A stretch of DNA of 52,246 nucleotides, taken from Alphaproteobacteria bacterium (GTDB lineage: Bacteria; Pseudomonadota; Alphaproteobacteria; RF32; CAG-239). The notes under the pieces are model-generated. The model searched no databases and was not told the origin of the DNA. It saw nothing but the letters and a program-made list of their open reading frames with translations. Below, one piece after another: positions 52,012-52,246 of this stretch (the first letter of the stretch is position 1; each line of letters starts with the position of its first letter). Position numbers and translations under genes: made by a program. The stretch covers positions 1 through 52,246 of the forward strand of contig JAFSWL010000015.1 of the NCBI GenBank assembly GCA_017444525.1, read 5' to 3'.

Positions 52012-52075
52012 TTTTAATCAAAGGAGGCTGATGCTTTTTTTGTAACACTTTATGTTATATATGGTATTTTACAAT

Positions 52076-52111
52076 AAAAAATCACCGAATGTTAAAATTC
52101 GGTGATTTTTT
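52076..52111. terminator. strong bidirectional terminator
   Basis: Perfect 15-bp stem (52076-52090 with 52097-52111, core TCACCGAAT/ATTCGGTGA) with A6/T6 ends and a 6-nt loop. Confidence 0.95.
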
Positions 52112-52131
52112 ATTAGTTGCCTTGCAGAAAA

Positions 52132-52246
52132 CCCCGTATTTATACGGGGATGAATGTTAAGGCGTTAGAATAACGCCGCTCCGCACTGAAAGTGCGGTCA
52201 AACCGTAAGGTTTGTAGCGTTAATAGTACCACCAGTTTACTGGTGG
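52132..52246. repeat. run of five perfect short hairpins
   Basis: Stems of 6-7 bp with tiny loops: CCCCGTA-TTTA-TACGGGG (52132-52149), GGCGTTA-GAA-TAACGCC (52161-52177), CCGCACT-GAA-AGTGCGG (52181-52197), CAAACC-GTAA-GGTTTG (52199-52214), CCACCAG-TTTA-CTGGTGG (52229-52246). The stems differ in sequence; the series is cut by the window end. No gene seen. Confidence 0.8.

Overview
The window reads as the chromosome of an AT-rich alphaproteobacterium, probably a fermentative, host-associated (gut-type) member of a Rhodospirillales-like lineage. This is inferred from gene order and protein type: mraZ-rsmH-ftsL-ftsI, pal-cpoB-tilS, an nuoLMN-birA-rnj string, Kdo/lipid A genes (kdsB, lpxK, waaA, a DUF374 acyltransferase), a flavodiiron O2/NO reductase and DUF3768. 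No rRNA or marker gene is present that would fix the species.

Layout. 1-361 is the start of a YadA-head-repeat adhesin (minus strand, running off the window) preceded by a hairpin-rich leader with a terminator-like hairpin. 939-1827 holds three small tandem acyl-carrier-like proteins, all apparently without the phosphopantetheine serine. 2081-5678 is a short dcw cluster (mraZ, rsmH, ftsL, ftsI) with four 10-bp-phased MraZ-type boxes in front. 5854-10856 holds pal, cpoB, tilS, a HAD-IIA phosphatase, a HIT protein and kdsB. 11143-11829 is a prepilin with a clean sigma70 promoter, followed by an ISL3 transposase remnant and a GC-rich tRNA-tail repeat array.

12949-26726 is an integrative element of about 13.7 kb in the 3' end of tRNA-Lys(UUU), bounded by 48-bp direct repeats and with matching arm-type GTGGGACA repeats near each end. 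It carries an integrase broken by one in-frame TAA, a DNA-binding/primase-helicase replication module, a solo-catalytic-domain tyrosine recombinase, a PD-(D/E)XK-like nuclease behind an attenuator-like RNA, a WYL regulator with a structured 5' leader, a compact operon of three unrecognised proteins whose last gene is a DnaB/KaiC-like ATPase without a P-loop, a SLOG-type Rossmann protein, a dense RNA-like fold, and DUF3768. A 34-bp inverted repeat lies inside the 5' end of the ATPase-like gene and inside an in-frame copy of that 5' end just after the WYL gene, so the segment could in principle invert. This cargo is the best candidate for an undescribed, possibly defence-related system.

26913-34131 returns to core genes: three complex I antiporter-like subunits that have lost most of the usual proton-path charged residues, then birA and RNase J. 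34121-37107 (minus) is a three-gene surface-glycan glycosyltransferase operon. 38500-41495 (minus) is lpxK-waaA-DUF374. Then follow a PreT/GltD-like oxidoreductase, a MATE exporter, tRNA-Val(UAC) with two 175-bp tandem tail repeats, an aquaporin with a Cys-rich tail, a flavodiiron protein, a GTA-type holin, an ankyrin-repeat protein, a split chromate transporter and a PfkB sugar/adenosine kinase. The last 115 bases are five perfect short hairpins in a row, cut by the window edge.
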